Below the pieces are notes generated by a model that did no database searches, had not been told where the DNA came from, and was given only the letters and a program-made list of their open reading frames with translations. Shown in pieces: positions 7,817-19,150 of a stretch of 64,000 nucleotides of DNA. Numbering within the stretch: the stretch's first letter is position 1; each line of letters begins with the position of its first letter. The translations under genes and the position numbers were made by a program. Source of the stretch: Phycisphaeraceae bacterium (lineage in GTDB: Bacteria > Planctomycetota > Phycisphaerae > Phycisphaerales > UBA1924); the NCBI GenBank assembly GCA_019454185.1, contig CP075368.1, forward strand, positions 1,302,001 through 1,366,000, read 5' to 3'.

Positions 7817-10273
7817 TCAGTCTCCAAAGGTCCTGACCCGGAGCGAACTGGCCAGCACCGTCAGCGAGCTGGCGGGCATCAGGATCGCGGCGATCAGAGG
7901 GTTGAGGATGCCGGTCATGGCCAGCGCGGCGGCGAAGATGTTGTACGAGAGCGAGAAGAGGAGATTGCGTCGGATGACCTTCATGGTCCGGCGTGATGCC
8001 CCGAGCAGGTCGAGGATCGGCATGAGGCCGGGAGACCCGAGGTAGACATCCGCTGCGGAGAGACTCGCTTCTGCGCCGCCGTGGACTGCGATGCCGACCG
8101 TGGCCGAGGCGAGCGCGGCGGCGTCGTTGACGCCATCACCGACCATGACGACCGGTTCTTCCCCGATCAGTTGTTCGACGATCCGCTGTTTGTGCTCGGG
8201 GTCGCAGCCGCCGTAGATGTGCTGCGGATCGATCCCGAGCTTTCTTCCGACTGCTGCGACGGCTCCGGGATGGTCGCCGGACAGGATGCCGATCCGCCAC
8301 CCGAGCGATCTCAGCCCCTCGATCGCGGCGGAGGCATCCGCACGGATTGCATCGCCGATGACCGCGACAGCGACGACTTTGCCATCGACCGCGATGAGGA
8401 CCGGGGTGTGTCCGTCTTCTGTTGATGATCGCTCGATCTCGGCGATCCTTGGCTCTTCGGCGACGTCACATGCTCGAACGTGGCGTGCCGACCCCACGAT
8501 GACTCGGCGTCCAGCGACAGTGCCGCTCGCGCCGGATGATGCGAAGACCACGCCGTCTGCAACGGTCTGTTCGGTGTTGCCGATTCCATCGACGATGGCT
8601 CGGGCGATCGGGTGTGATGAGGAACGCTCGATCGCGCAGACGAGTTGCTTTGCCGAGGCGTCGCCGTGCCACGCGAGCAGACGCATGCGACCTTCGGTGA
8701 TCGTGCCGGTTTTGTCCAGCAGGAGGATGCCGCGACGATCGAGGGCCTGCAGCGACTCTCCGCCTTTGAGGAGCATGCCGCGTCGGGCGGCACGTCCGAT
8801 CGCGACGCTGACCGCCAGGGGCGTCGCGAGTCCGAGGGCGCACGGGCATGTGACGATAAGCAAAGCCGCGGCGTGTTCGATCGCTTTGCCCGGATCTGTC
8901 GGCCACCAGAGGAGGACTGTGATTGTCGCGAGGCAGATCATCGCGAGGACGAAGCGTCCTGCTATCGCGTCGGCGAGGCGGACAATGGGAGCCCGTCGCT
9001 GTGCAGCGTCTTCGACCAGACGCATCAGCTTTCCTACGCGCGTGCCCTCGCCGGTGGCGCTGACACGCACGAGTATCTCCGAGGAGACGTTCAGTGCTCC
9101 GGCGGCGACTTCATGCCAGCACATCACATGTATGGGCATGCTCTCACCCGTGAGGAGCGCCTGGTCGACCGTGGTCTGGCCTTTGATGATGACCCCGTCG
9201 ACCGGCAAGCATTCGCCCGCGAGCACCTGAACGACATCGCCGGGCTTTATCGCTTCGATGGGAACATCACGGGTTGTTCCGTTCTCCCAGACTCGGGCGG
9301 AGGAGGGGGTCAGGGCGTAGAGCATCTCCAGCGAGTCGGAGGCCCATCGCTGCTGGCGCTGCTGGACGAAGCGGCCGACGAGCAGTGCGAAGACGAGGAC
9401 GCTGAGCGAGTCGAAGTAGACCTCGCCGATGCCGCGGAACGTGCTGACGACGCTCCAGATCAGACCGGCGACGAGGCCGAGGGCGATGGGGACGTCGAGT
9501 TGGATGACTCTTGCCCGGAGCGCGGCGATCGCACCCCGGATGAAGACGCTTCCCGGCCAGAGAACAGAGACCGCGCTGATGAGCATGCTGGTCCAGCGGA
9601 AGAGCTTGAGATACTCGGGCTCGATGCGGTCGAAGAGGCCCGCGTAGAGCGCGAGGGCGAGGAGCATGACGTTGCCTGCGCACGCGCCGGCGATGCCGAT
9701 TCTGATCAGCGCTGCGCGGTCCTCGATACGGCGAGATTCGCGTTGGTTTCTGTCGCGTGCGACGTGCGGCGGATAGCCGAGTCGATCGAGCGTGCGAGCG
9801 ATCTTCGAGAGGGTGACGCGGCGCGGATCCCACGTGAGTGTCACCATCGCGCGGCGCATCTCCAGGCGGGCTTCGACGACGCCGGGGACAACTCGGGGGA
9901 GGCGTTCAACGAGCCACACGCACGCGGCGCAGTGCACGCCCTCGACGAATAGCTCGACGGCACGCGTGCCACCGGGGAGTTCACGGACGTACAGGGCACT
10001 GAAGGTGTCGTCGTCGAACTCCGCGTATCGGGCGCCGGTTCCCTTTGAGCGTGTGTTGCCTGAGGGGTCGGCATCGCGGAGGTCGTAGTATCGCTGGAGA
10101 TCGCACGAGCTGATGATCTCATAGGCGGCGCGGCACCCATGGCAACAGAACTGATGGGCGGCACCCTCTTCCACGAGGCCTCGGGGCACGGAGAGCCCGC
10201 AGTGGTCGCAGAGCACGTCCACGTGCGAGGAGCCGATCGTGACGCGATCGATGTTTCCTGCGATCGCGCTCAT
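7817..10273 (-). CDS. ccoI: copper-transporting P1B-type ATPase CcoI/FixI
   Basis: 818 residues. An N-terminal metal-binding region has CDHC (22-25) and CCHGC (43-47); an HMA domain has HCAAC (114-118). Then come paired membrane helices, the TGES actuator motif, the intramembrane metal site TCPCALGLATP, the phosphorylation motif DKTGTITEG, the SSHPIARAI histidine motif and VGDGVNDAAAL. CcoI exports copper for CuB insertion into cbb3 oxidase. Its ATG overlaps the TauE/SafE stop (ATGA at 10270-10273), so it is translationally coupled within the cco operon. Confidence 0.95.
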   Translation of the reverse strand: MSAIAGNIDRVTIGSSHVDVLCDHCGLSVPRGLVEEGAAHQFCCHGCRAAYEIISSCDLQRYYDLRDADPSGNTRSKGTGARYAEFDDDTFSALYVRELPGGTRAVELFVEGVHCAACVWLVERLPRVVPGVVEARLEMRRAMVTLTWDPRRVTLSKIARTLDRLGYPPHVARDRNQRESRRIEDRAALIRIGIAGACAGNVMLLALALYAGLFDRIEPEYLKLFRWTSMLISAVSVLWPGSVFIRGAIAALRARVIQLDVPIALGLVAGLIWSVVSTFRGIGEVYFDSLSVLVFALLVGRFVQQRQQRWASDSLEMLYALTPSSARVWENGTTRDVPIEAIKPGDVVQVLAGECLPVDGVIIKGQTTVDQALLTGESMPIHVMCWHEVAAGALNVSSEILVRVSATGEGTRVGKLMRLVEDAAQRRAPIVRLADAIAGRFVLAMICLATITVLLWWPTDPGKAIEHAAALLIVTCPCALGLATPLAVSVAIGRAARRGMLLKGGESLQALDRRGILLLDKTGTITEGRMRLLAWHGDASAKQLVCAIERSSSHPIARAIVDGIGNTEQTVADGVVFASSGASGTVAGRRVIVGSARHVRACDVAEEPRIAEIERSSTEDGHTPVLIAVDGKVVAVAVIGDAIRADASAAIEGLRSLGWRIGILSGDHPGAVAAVGRKLGIDPQHIYGGCDPEHKQRIVEQLIGEEPVVMVGDGVNDAAALASATVGIAVHGGAEASLSAADVYLGSPGLMPILDLLGASRRTMKVIRRNLLFSLSYNIFAAALAMTGILNPLIAAILMPASSLTVLASSLRVRTFGD

Positions 10274-11079
10274 GGTCTCTCCCCCACTGCCGACTGCTCA
10301 TCTTCATCGGCTCCGGGACCGGCGCAGCACGCGGGCGTCTCGTCGGCGAGCGTGCTCAGTCGCTCGATCGAGGCATCGGCCTTCCCGTGTGTAGCCATGG
10401 CGGGCACCGCGAGGCGATCCATCGCGGTGAAGGCACCGATGGCGATGAGAGCGAGCGATGTCGCGAGCGGCATTCTGCGTTTGAGGAGGCCGGAAGCACG
10501 CGATAATCCCATGCCGAGCGTCACAAGAACCGGGAGCGTGCCGACCCAGAAGACCGCCATGGTGATCGCGCCGGTATCGGCGCGGCCCGTGCCGGCGGCG
10601 GTGATGGCGAACGCGTAGAGCCAGCCGCACGGGAGGAGTGTTGTGAGCAGTCCGATCGAGGCGGATCGGACGAGCGGCGGCTTGTTCATGACCATGCGAT
10701 GCCCGCGTGCGACCGCGGTCTGGAGGACGCGAGGCACGCGAGCCGGGGCGATTCGGATGCCGTAGTGACGCATGATCGCGATCGCACCGAAGCCGATCAT
10801 CATGACTCCGGCTCCGACAGCCGCGATTCGTCCGATTCCGGCGGCCTCACCGGCGAGGTCGACGGCGGAGCCGAGAAGGCCCGCAACGGCTCCGAGGGCC
10901 GAGTATGTGAGAAGGCGGCCTCCGTGGTAGGCGAGTTGGAGCAGCGCGGGGGAGACCGCTCGCTCGCCCTGCGTGACCGCGATGGCGAGGAATGCGCCGC
11001 ACATGCCGGCGCAGTGCATGCTTCCCAGCACGGATGCGGTGAAGACGGCGATCACAAGCGGCCAGATCTCGATCTGCAC
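10270..11079 (-). CDS. sulfite exporter TauE/SafE-type membrane protein
   Basis: 269 residues with about six membrane helices. The N-terminal GSMHCAGMCG (about 20-28) is the signature of the TauE/SafE subgroup found in cbb3 oxidase clusters; TLLPCGWLYAF in the middle is also typical. The tail ends in a polar segment with two cysteines (PACCAGPG). In this setting it may take part in copper handling for oxidase assembly; this is inferred from gene neighbourhood. The start is GTG at 11079, preceded by AAGGGTGA. Confidence 0.85.
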   Translation of the reverse strand: MQIEIWPLVIAVFTASVLGSMHCAGMCGAFLAIAVTQGERAVSPALLQLAYHGGRLLTYSALGAVAGLLGSAVDLAGEAAGIGRIAAVGAGVMMIGFGAIAIMRHYGIRIAPARVPRVLQTAVARGHRMVMNKPPLVRSASIGLLTTLLPCGWLYAFAITAAGTGRADTGAITMAVFWVGTLPVLVTLGMGLSRASGLLKRRMPLATSLALIAIGAFTAMDRLAVPAMATHGKADASIERLSTLADETPACCAGPGADEDEQSAVGERP

Positions 11080-11090
11080 TCGTCACCCTT

Positions 11091-11621
11091 TCAGTCGGCC
11101 CGCTTCCAGTCCTGCCTGACGGAAGTCACGAAGTGTTCGTCGTCGCGGGATGCGATCAGTCGCACCTCGTGAAGTCCCGCATCGCGGAGCGGGACCTCGC
11201 CCTGGTAGATTCCCGCGCCTCTTTCGACCATGACGGCTTCGAAGCGTGCGGCCGCGGACCCGTGATGGAACGCGACGACATCGATGTTCGCGCCGGTGAT
11301 CGGTTGTCCATCTCGATCGGTGAGTCGGATCGTGAGGGTCCGGTTGCCGGACGCCGAGCGTGCGTCTGGCACGTCGAGGGCTGCGTTCCAGCCGAGGGCG
11401 GCCGAGCGTGCCAGCTCGGCTTTGGATGCGTCCCATTCGACGGCGCGCTGGTAGTAGTCGGGCTCGACGGCAAAGTGTGTGTCGCGAGAGACGAGGTAGA
11501 TCGTGACGCCGACGACCGTGAAGTTCATCGCGAGCAGTCCGAAGACCAGCCAGAGTGCGCCGGGCACGGCTCGCAGGCCGCGCGGCCGTTGGCGGGCGGG
11601 AGTGTTTTCAGTCGCCTGCAT
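11091..11621 (-). CDS. ccoH: FixH/CcoH family protein
   Basis: 176 residues from ATG 11621 (MQATENTPAR), with AAGGAG upstream. One N-terminal membrane helix (GALWLVFGLLAMNFTVVGVTIY), then the FixH motif DTHFAVEPDYYQRAVEWD and a beta-rich periplasmic domain (RDGQPITGANIDVVAFHH; AGIYQGEVPLRDAGLHEVRL). CcoH helps assemble cbb3 oxidase. It overlaps ccoG by 14 bp. A longer reading frame to 11795 exists but is a shadow of ccoG. Confidence 0.88.
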   Translation of the reverse strand: MQATENTPARQRPRGLRAVPGALWLVFGLLAMNFTVVGVTIYLVSRDTHFAVEPDYYQRAVEWDASKAELARSAALGWNAALDVPDARSASGNRTLTIRLTDRDGQPITGANIDVVAFHHGSAAARFEAVMVERGAGIYQGEVPLRDAGLHEVRLIASRDDEHFVTSVRQDWKRAD

Positions 11622-13152
11622 CGTGCTTCTCCTTGTCGCTGTCGGCTGAGCCGCTCTGCGTGTGATCGCGCGGGGCGGCGGTGGTGTCTCCCGAAGAAAG
11701 ACCGAGAGAGCCGGGTCCCATGAGGAGGAAGCGAACGTCTTTGGTGTACGCTCCATCCTTCCCTGAGACGCGGATGACTGACTCGATCCGGCCACGCGTG
11801 AACGCCGAGAACGGCACGCCGATCGTTACGGGCACCACCTTCGAGCTTTCCGGGTCGACGGCGAGCGATTCTTCGTGGGTGATGGTTGCGCCCGGGATCC
11901 CGACGACGGAGAGCGAGAACTCGATCGGTGACTCGGTGCGGTTTGTCAGTTTGATGCTGGCGCGATTCGTGATCATGCCGCCGGCAGTTTCGGTGAAGGG
12001 AGCACCGCGGCCTCGCACGATGATCACCGACGCTGTGGACTTGGTTGAGAGGGCGTACACGAAGAGCGAGGCGAGGAGCGTCATGATTGCCGCGTAGATC
12101 ACGACGCGAGGGCGGATGACGTGGCGTGCCGAACCCTCGACGGCGTTCTGCGACGAGTAGCGGATCAGGCCCGTTGCGCGGCCGAGCTTTGTCATGACGG
12201 CATCGCAGGCGTCGATGCACTGGGCGCAGTTGATGCACTCCATCTGCAACCCGTTGCGGATGTCGATGCCTGTGGGGCAGGTTGTGACGCAGAGATGGCA
12301 ATCTACGCAATCGCCGATCTTCTCTTCGCCTGTCGATGATACGTCGTTGGATAGGACCTTGAGGGAGAGATCTGTCGGCTGGGGCTTTGCGGGTCGCTTC
12401 TTGCCCCGGGGCTCACCCCGAGTTCTGTCGTAGGTGACGATGAGCGAATCGCGGTCGAGCATCACGCTCTGGAAGCGCCCGTAAGGGCACGCGACGATGC
12501 AGGTCTGCTCGCGAAAGTATGAGAAATCGAACATCATCGCGGCGGTCACGCCGAGCATGACGAGAAAGGAGGTCGGGTGTTCGGTCGGGGAGCGGCGGAC
12601 CCACTCGGCGAGTTTCTCGACGCCGACGAAGTAGGCCAGGAACGTGTGGGCCAGATACATCGAGATCAGGAGGTAGATCAGGTACTTCAGTGGGTTTGCG
12701 AACCCGCTGCGGGCGATCCAGTTCTTGCGGGTTGCGCCCGGCTTTCCGTTGAGGAGGCGTTCGATCGGCCTGAAGACGAACTCCATGTAGACAGTCTGGG
12801 GGCATGCCCATCCGCACCAGACGCGCCCGAAGAGTGAGGTGGCGAGGAATATCCCCACGAAGACGAGAACCAGAAGGAGAGCGAGGAGGACTGTGTCGTT
12901 CGGGAGGAAGGTCGTCCCGAAGAGCGTGAAGCGTCTGGACGCGACATCGAGGAGGACCAGCGGGCGCCCATTCATGCGGAGATAGGGGACCAGCGTGAAG
13001 ATCGCGATGAGGACGATCGCGACGGCACGGCGAGCTGTCAGGTAGCGTCCCTTGGATAGCTTGGGGCAGATCCATTTGCGCTTCCCTTCGCGTGTGAGCG
13101 TTGAGAGCACTTCCGGAGGCCCGCCAGCCCGATCTGTACCCGAGGCCTGCAT
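11608..13152 (-). CDS. ccoG: cbb3 oxidase accessory protein CcoG/RdxA
   Basis: 514 residues. Membrane segments lie near 40-60, 85-110 and 185-215. FGRVWCGWACPQTVYMEF is the NapH/CcoG-type motif. Two [4Fe-4S] ferredoxin-like clusters follow, with CVDCHLCVTTCPTG and CINCAQCIDACD. The C-terminal third is an Ig-like periplasmic domain (NRTESPIEFSLSV). CcoG is thought to reduce copper for oxidase assembly. A GGAG ribosome site precedes ATG 13152. Confidence 0.94.
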   Translation of the reverse strand: MQASGTDRAGGPPEVLSTLTREGKRKWICPKLSKGRYLTARRAVAIVLIAIFTLVPYLRMNGRPLVLLDVASRRFTLFGTTFLPNDTVLLALLLVLVFVGIFLATSLFGRVWCGWACPQTVYMEFVFRPIERLLNGKPGATRKNWIARSGFANPLKYLIYLLISMYLAHTFLAYFVGVEKLAEWVRRSPTEHPTSFLVMLGVTAAMMFDFSYFREQTCIVACPYGRFQSVMLDRDSLIVTYDRTRGEPRGKKRPAKPQPTDLSLKVLSNDVSSTGEEKIGDCVDCHLCVTTCPTGIDIRNGLQMECINCAQCIDACDAVMTKLGRATGLIRYSSQNAVEGSARHVIRPRVVIYAAIMTLLASLFVYALSTKSTASVIIVRGRGAPFTETAGGMITNRASIKLTNRTESPIEFSLSVVGIPGATITHEESLAVDPESSKVVPVTIGVPFSAFTRGRIESVIRVSGKDGAYTKDVRFLLMGPGSLGLSSGDTTAAPRDHTQSGSADSDKEKHDAGD

Positions 13153-13192
13153 GTGCTCACTCCGGCTCGGGCTTCGCCGAGCGCATGTGCGT

Positions 13193-13798
13193 TTACTCGG
13201 TCGGCCACGCCGGGATGACTTCGCCTTCCGCGGGGCGAGCCGTGCCGGGCTTCGTGCCGCGGAGTGAGGCGACGTATGACGCGAGGATGACCCTCTCGTT
13301 CTTTGAGATCATGTTCTCCCATGCGGGCATCGCGCCGTTGGCGGCACCGCGGGTGATGACGTTGAAGATGTCCGGGAGCGTCTTGACGATCTTGTAGTGA
13401 TCGTCGGTGAGATTGACGCCGTTGATGCCGCCTCCGTCTTTGGCGTGGCATGCGGCGCAGTTGCCCTGGAAGATCCCCTGAGCGACGGCCATCATCCGCT
13501 CGTCGTTCATCATCTTGATGATTGTGGGAGTATCCGGCTCGAGGTCTCCGATCTCGCCGAAGATCCTCGCGAACTCTTCGACTTCAGAGGCCCGCCACTT
13601 GTCCCAGATTGAGGAGGACAAGGGGCTGACGTGGTACCACGCCGTGTAACAGATCGAGAAGAAGACGGAGGCCAGGAACAGCGCGTGCCACCACCCCGGC
13701 GTGGGATTGTCGTACTCGCGGATCCCGTCGTACTCGTGCTCCATCAGCGATGCCTGGCCTGATGGGTTCTGCGCACCATGGTTCTGGGTTGAGTTCAT
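13193..13798 (-). CDS. ccoP: cbb3 oxidase subunit III CcoP, monoheme form
   Basis: 201 residues. It opens with the CcoP N-terminal motif EYDGIREYDNPTPGWWHALF and a membrane helix (37-59). One c-type heme site, CAACH (114-118), is followed by a methionine ligand candidate in NGAMPAWEN. Proteobacterial CcoP normally has two hemes and about 300 residues; here the second cytochrome domain is missing. Its ATG overlaps the ccoQ stop (ATGA at 13795-13798). It passes electrons to the CcoN catalytic subunit. Confidence 0.92.
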   Translation of the reverse strand: MNSTQNHGAQNPSGQASLMEHEYDGIREYDNPTPGWWHALFLASVFFSICYTAWYHVSPLSSSIWDKWRASEVEEFARIFGEIGDLEPDTPTIIKMMNDERMMAVAQGIFQGNCAACHAKDGGGINGVNLTDDHYKIVKTLPDIFNVITRGAANGAMPAWENMISKNERVILASYVASLRGTKPGTARPAEGEVIPAWPTE

Positions 13799-14006
13799 CG
13801 CTCTGCGCTCCCTTCAGAGGCGTGCATCGTCTCGTTGGTCACGCGTGCGGGCTCTGAGATCGGCAGAGACGCGTGCTGCTTCCATTCGTGTGCGTGCCGC
13901 TTCGAGAAGATCCTGGCGACGACGCCCGCGAAGACGGCGAGGAAGATCACAAGCCCGATCTGGGGATACACGGAGAGATCCATGTTTCCCATGATGTCCG
14001 AGAGAC

Positions 14007-14010
<4 letters not shown>
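13795..14010 (-). CDS. ccoQ: CcoQ-like small cbb3 oxidase subunit
   Basis: 71 residues from ATG 14010 ([12 protein letters not shown]), with GGAGGAG upstream. One membrane helix ([21 protein letters not shown]) followed by a short basic segment SKRHAHEW and a polar tail. Size, topology and position between ccoNO and ccoP are those of CcoQ, which stabilises the complex. It overlaps ccoNO by 4 bp and ccoP by 4 bp. Confidence 0.82.
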
Positions 14011-16397
<2,387 letters not shown>

Positions 16398-16467
16398 AGG
16401 TCATGCTCCCAAGGGCCAACGCCGGTGAAGACGCCGCCTGCATGCGGACAACCGGATCTATTGCTCT

Positions 16468-16496
16468 TTTTATCGTCAATAGACCTTTGGAGTCAA
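16468..16496 (-). promoter_or_regulatory. candidate sigma-70-type promoter for the cco operon
   Basis: On the minus strand TTGACT (16496-16491), a 17-bp spacer and ATAAAA (16473-16468) lie about 70 bp before ccoNO ATG, in an AT-richer stretch. The spacing is ideal and the -35 box strong; the -10 box is weaker. No FNR/FixK box (TTGAT-N4-ATCAA) was found, so control by the divergent Rrf2 protein is more likely. Confidence 0.45.
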
Positions 16497-16669
16497 GCAC
16501 AAGAGCATGTAAAGATGTAGAAATCGCCTGATTTGAGAGAAGTAAGGCGTGATACAGGTGGGTCGGACATGAGTCCCCGGATCGGGAATCAAGCCATTTG
16601 ATCGGATTTCGGTGGACTTCGAACTCCTTTTGTCCGTAATATGGGCATGCAGATCCTAAGGGTGCGCCC

Positions 16670-17122
16670 ATGCTGAGCCAGGCGACGGGTTACGCGACAA
16701 CCGCGATGGGGCATATTGCTGCGGCGGGCGGCAAGCCCGTTCTCGTGAAAGAGATCGCCGATGCCGCGGGCATCCCCCCCGCTTATCTCGCGAAGATCGT
16801 GCAGGCCCTCGCTCGCAAGGGGCTTGTCAGCACGCAGCGCGGCGTGGGAGGAGGCGTGACGCTCGTGAGGGCGCCGTCACAGATCTCGCTGTTCGACATC
16901 TGCGAGGCACTCGACGACCCCGCCGTTGAGCAGCGGTGCATGCTCGGCGTCAGCGCGTGCTCTGAGGAGAGGGCGTGTCCATGCCATCAGTTCTGGACAT
17001 CGCACCGGAGCGCGCAGCAGGAGTTCCTCCGCACCACCACGATCGCGGACATCGCGGCGTTCGAGACACGACGCATGTGGAAGAATGAGTCTGCGAGGCG
17101 CACTCGGGGCGATGTCGGCTGA
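16670..17122 (+). CDS. Rrf2 family transcriptional regulator
   Basis: 150 residues. N-terminal winged helix (about 1-75): VLVKEIADAAGIPPAYLAKIVQALARKGLVSTQRGVGGGV. The C-terminal part has C90, C97 and C103 spaced C-x6-C-x5-C (plus C105), the pattern of Rrf2 proteins that bind an Fe-S cluster and sense redox state, iron or nitric oxide. It is divergent from the cbb3 operon with a 272-bp shared upstream region, so it probably controls oxidase expression; that is inference. The start is the ATG at 16670 after TAAGGGTG. Confidence 0.9.
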   Translation: MLSQATGYATTAMGHIAAAGGKPVLVKEIADAAGIPPAYLAKIVQALARKGLVSTQRGVGGGVTLVRAPSQISLFDICEALDDPAVEQRCMLGVSACSEERACPCHQFWTSHRSAQQEFLRTTTIADIAAFETRRMWKNESARRTRGDVG

Positions 17123-17161
17123 GCGGAACGCCGCAGATGCGTCACGTCTTGTCGACTCGGT

Positions 17162-17935
17162 TCATTGGTCGCGGCGTTTCTGGACCCGGCTCCATGCGTC
17201 GGTGACGGCAGGGCGGATGACGGCTTTCCATGCGGCGTATCCCTTCTCGTTCAGATGGAGTCCATCTTCGAGAAAGAGCGACGGATCGGGCACTCCTTCC
17301 GGCGTCAGCATCGGGGTCGCGATATCGAGGAACGTGCTGCCGCGTGTCTGCTCGCAGTGGTCGCGCACGATGCTGTTGGCGCGGCGCATCGCCTCCCAGT
17401 TCCGCCAGCGTGCGATGCTCGGCTTGATCGCGATGTACATCACCTCGACATCGGGCCACGCTTCACGTGCCAGACGCTCGAACGAGAGGAATCCCTCTGC
17501 CGCGGCTTCGGCGTCGGGCTTGTCGCCGCTAAGGTCGTTGTCTCCGCAGTAATACACGATGATGCTCGGGGCGTAGGGGCGGACAATGCGATCAAAGACC
17601 GCCAGGACGTCGGGGGTTGTCGAGCCGCCGAAGCCGCGTTTGAGCACCGGCGCGGGCGCCATGTCCTCCGCCAGCGACTTCCACATGCGGATGCTGGAAC
17701 TGCCGATGAACAGCACCTGGCCGGGGTCGGGGGGTGAAGCCCTGTCGGCTGCCTCAAAGGCGCGGATCTCGGGCTCGTACCAGGCGTCGGGCGTGGGTGT
17801 TGGTTGCGGCTGATGCGCGATGGTCGCGACGTGTTCGGCGGAGAGAGCCCGCGAGGACGCGGCGTACATGGAGCCAGACGCGATGAGGGCAGTCGAGGAG
17901 CACGCGAAGATGAAGGCGGCGATGCGGTGGTGCAT
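17162..17935 (-). CDS. secreted SGNH/GDSL-type hydrolase
   Basis: 257 residues from ATG 17935. A signal peptide is clear (MHHRIAAFIFACSSTALIAS, cleavage near AAS-SRA). SGNH blocks: VLFIGSSSIRMW (nucleophile Ser), GFGGSTTPDV, YCGDNDLSGD with Asn, and DGLHLNEKGY with the Asp-x-x-His pair. Such enzymes hydrolyse esters, often on glycans. An alternative start at 17983 (MTLIPF) overlaps the upstream stop as ATGA and would add 16 residues; I preferred the one giving a normal signal peptide, but coupling argues for the longer form. Confidence 0.85.
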   Translation of the reverse strand: MHHRIAAFIFACSSTALIASGSMYAASSRALSAEHVATIAHQPQPTPTPDAWYEPEIRAFEAADRASPPDPGQVLFIGSSSIRMWKSLAEDMAPAPVLKRGFGGSTTPDVLAVFDRIVRPYAPSIIVYYCGDNDLSGDKPDAEAAAEGFLSFERLAREAWPDVEVMYIAIKPSIARWRNWEAMRRANSIVRDHCEQTRGSTFLDIATPMLTPEGVPDPSLFLEDGLHLNEKGYAAWKAVIRPAVTDAWSRVQKRRDQ

Positions 17936-17979
17936 GGCGGGAGCGTATCGCGCGATCGGGCTCAGGAAAGGGATGAGGG

Positions 17980-18465
17980 TCATTTCAGCCAACCGACGAC
18001 CGTGCGCAGGCCGATGAACGCGAGCGCGATCCCGACGAGAAAGAAGATGGCGCATCCCAGCGGGTAGAGGTTATCTGTCAACGTGCTTCGCGATGGCTGT
18101 TCGCCGCGAGTGGGAAGATGCTTGAAGCCGATCTTCTGGAGCCGCTCACCGACTGAGGGCGTCCAGTCCTGCAGCGGTTTGTGCTGGATGCCACGCGGGA
18201 GTTGCGAGAGGATCTGTGCGGGTCGGTGCGCGTGAGCCGCGCGGAACGTCTCGATGCACGGGGCCGATTCGGCATCGACCGAGTCACACAGGAAGTACCA
18301 GCGACCAGCCTCGGTGGGGTCCTGCATGCGGACGCATATGCGGGCGATCTGCTCGCAGATGTGAGGTTCGAAGCGGGTGGTGACGACGTGCGAGCAAAGA
18401 CGGTTCTTTGCCGACGCGAGGTCGCCTTTCGCCTCGTCCTGTCGCACTCGATCGAAGACGTTCAT
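17980..18465 (-). CDS. DUF6584-like protein with C-terminal membrane helix
   Basis: 161 residues from MNVFDRVRQDEAK (ATG 18465). The N-terminal half is an alpha-helical TPR-like unit: RVRQDEAKGDLASAKNRLCS, PHICEQIARICVRMQDPTEAGRWYFLCD, the pattern I associate with DUF6584. Residues about 135-158 form one membrane helix (LYPLGCAIFFLVGIALAFIG). Function unknown. It precedes the SGNH hydrolase on the same strand with a 4-bp stop/start overlap. Confidence 0.6.
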   Translation of the reverse strand: MNVFDRVRQDEAKGDLASAKNRLCSHVVTTRFEPHICEQIARICVRMQDPTEAGRWYFLCDSVDAESAPCIETFRAAHAHRPAQILSQLPRGIQHKPLQDWTPSVGERLQKIGFKHLPTRGEQPSRSTLTDNLYPLGCAIFFLVGIALAFIGLRTVVGWLK

Positions 18466-18497
18466 GCGGCATCGCCTCTGTTGCATGCGATGGCTGG

Positions 18498-18734
18498 CTA
18501 CTTCTTCGCGGCTTTCTTGACGGCCTTCTTGGGGGCGGCTTTCTTTGGGGCCGTTTTCTGCGTCGCGGCTTTCTGGGCGCGGACCTCGCGGGCCTTCTCA
18601 GTCAGGTGAGAGGGCTCGACGCGGCTGCCCTTGCCGGAGGGCGTGGTTGGGGTGCGGGTCTTCCGGCCGCTGGCGCTGGTGGTATTGGTGCGCTGGCCGC
18701 CCTTCTTGTTGCCCTTGGTGCCTGAAACTGCCAT
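18498..18734 (-). CDS. basic Lys/Ala-rich protein, histone H1-like
   Basis: 78 residues from ATG 18734. The N-terminus is Gly/Lys/Ser-rich and the last about 25 residues are a KAAP/KKAA repeat (TAPKKAAPKKAVKKAAKK), as in bacterial Hc1/H1-like nucleoid proteins. The charge suggests DNA or RNA binding. The AGGA ribosome site is modest. Low complexity makes family assignment uncertain; many planctomycetes encode such tails. Confidence 0.6.
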   Translation of the reverse strand: MAVSGTKGNKKGGQRTNTTSASGRKTRTPTTPSGKGSRVEPSHLTEKAREVRAQKAATQKTAPKKAAPKKAVKKAAKK

Positions 18735-18917
18735 GGTGAGGAGTCCTGTTGAAGTGTGCTGGGTGGTACGAGAGAGAGTGTACTCAGAGTGCGAAGTCTG
18801 TGGGTGTGCGGTTGGTAGGGCGCGGGCCGCAGCTCGGGCGGACGCTTCAGTCGCATCGGGCTGCGCCCGACTGCGACTCAAAGGCGTTCAAAGGATGCCG
18901 CTGCGCGGCACCTGTTT

Positions 18918-18984
18918 CCCAGGGTTACGCGGTCGCTTCGCGACACGCTCACCCTGGGCTCTGGCTAGAGCGGCCCGTTGGGCC
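18918..18984 (+). repeat. REP-like palindromic unit, copy 1
   Basis: About 67 nt with a foldable first half (CCCAGGGT ... ACCCTGGG enclosing GTCGCTTCGCGAC) and a conserved tail at 18952-18984. That 33-nt tail differs from copy 3 (19761-19793) at one base. Copies flank the RAYT transposase. Confidence 0.75.
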
Positions 18985-19044
18985 TTCAAGTCACTCGTTG
19001 TGGGCCAACGGTGCGGTCGCGGATGTGAGAATGCTGAAGCAGAA

Positions 19045-19112
19045 GCCCCAACGGGGCGCTCCAACCAGAGCCCGGGGCAAGGGAGCCGCGAAGCGGCGAC
19101 CTACGCCCCGGG
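19045..19112 (-). repeat. REP-like palindromic unit, copy 2 (inverted)
   Basis: The reverse complement aligns with copies 1 and 3: CCCGGGGC ... GCCCCGGG arms around a GCCGCTTCGCGGC inner stem, then AGAGCCCGG-type tail. It stands opposite in orientation to copy 1, 60 bp away, giving a REPIN-like pair. Confidence 0.7.
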
Positions 19113-19150
19113 AACGAGCGGGCCCCGCTCCATTCATTCTCAGTTCAGCG

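Noticed and set aside
7817..9952. Plus-strand frames opposite ccoI
   Set aside because: Antisense shadows of a P-type ATPase whose motifs are all present on the minus strand.
16398..16669. FNR/FixK box before the cbb3 operon
   Set aside because: ATCAA-N5-TTGAT near 16594 is everted relative to the FNR consensus, and no TTGAT-N4-ATCAA was found.
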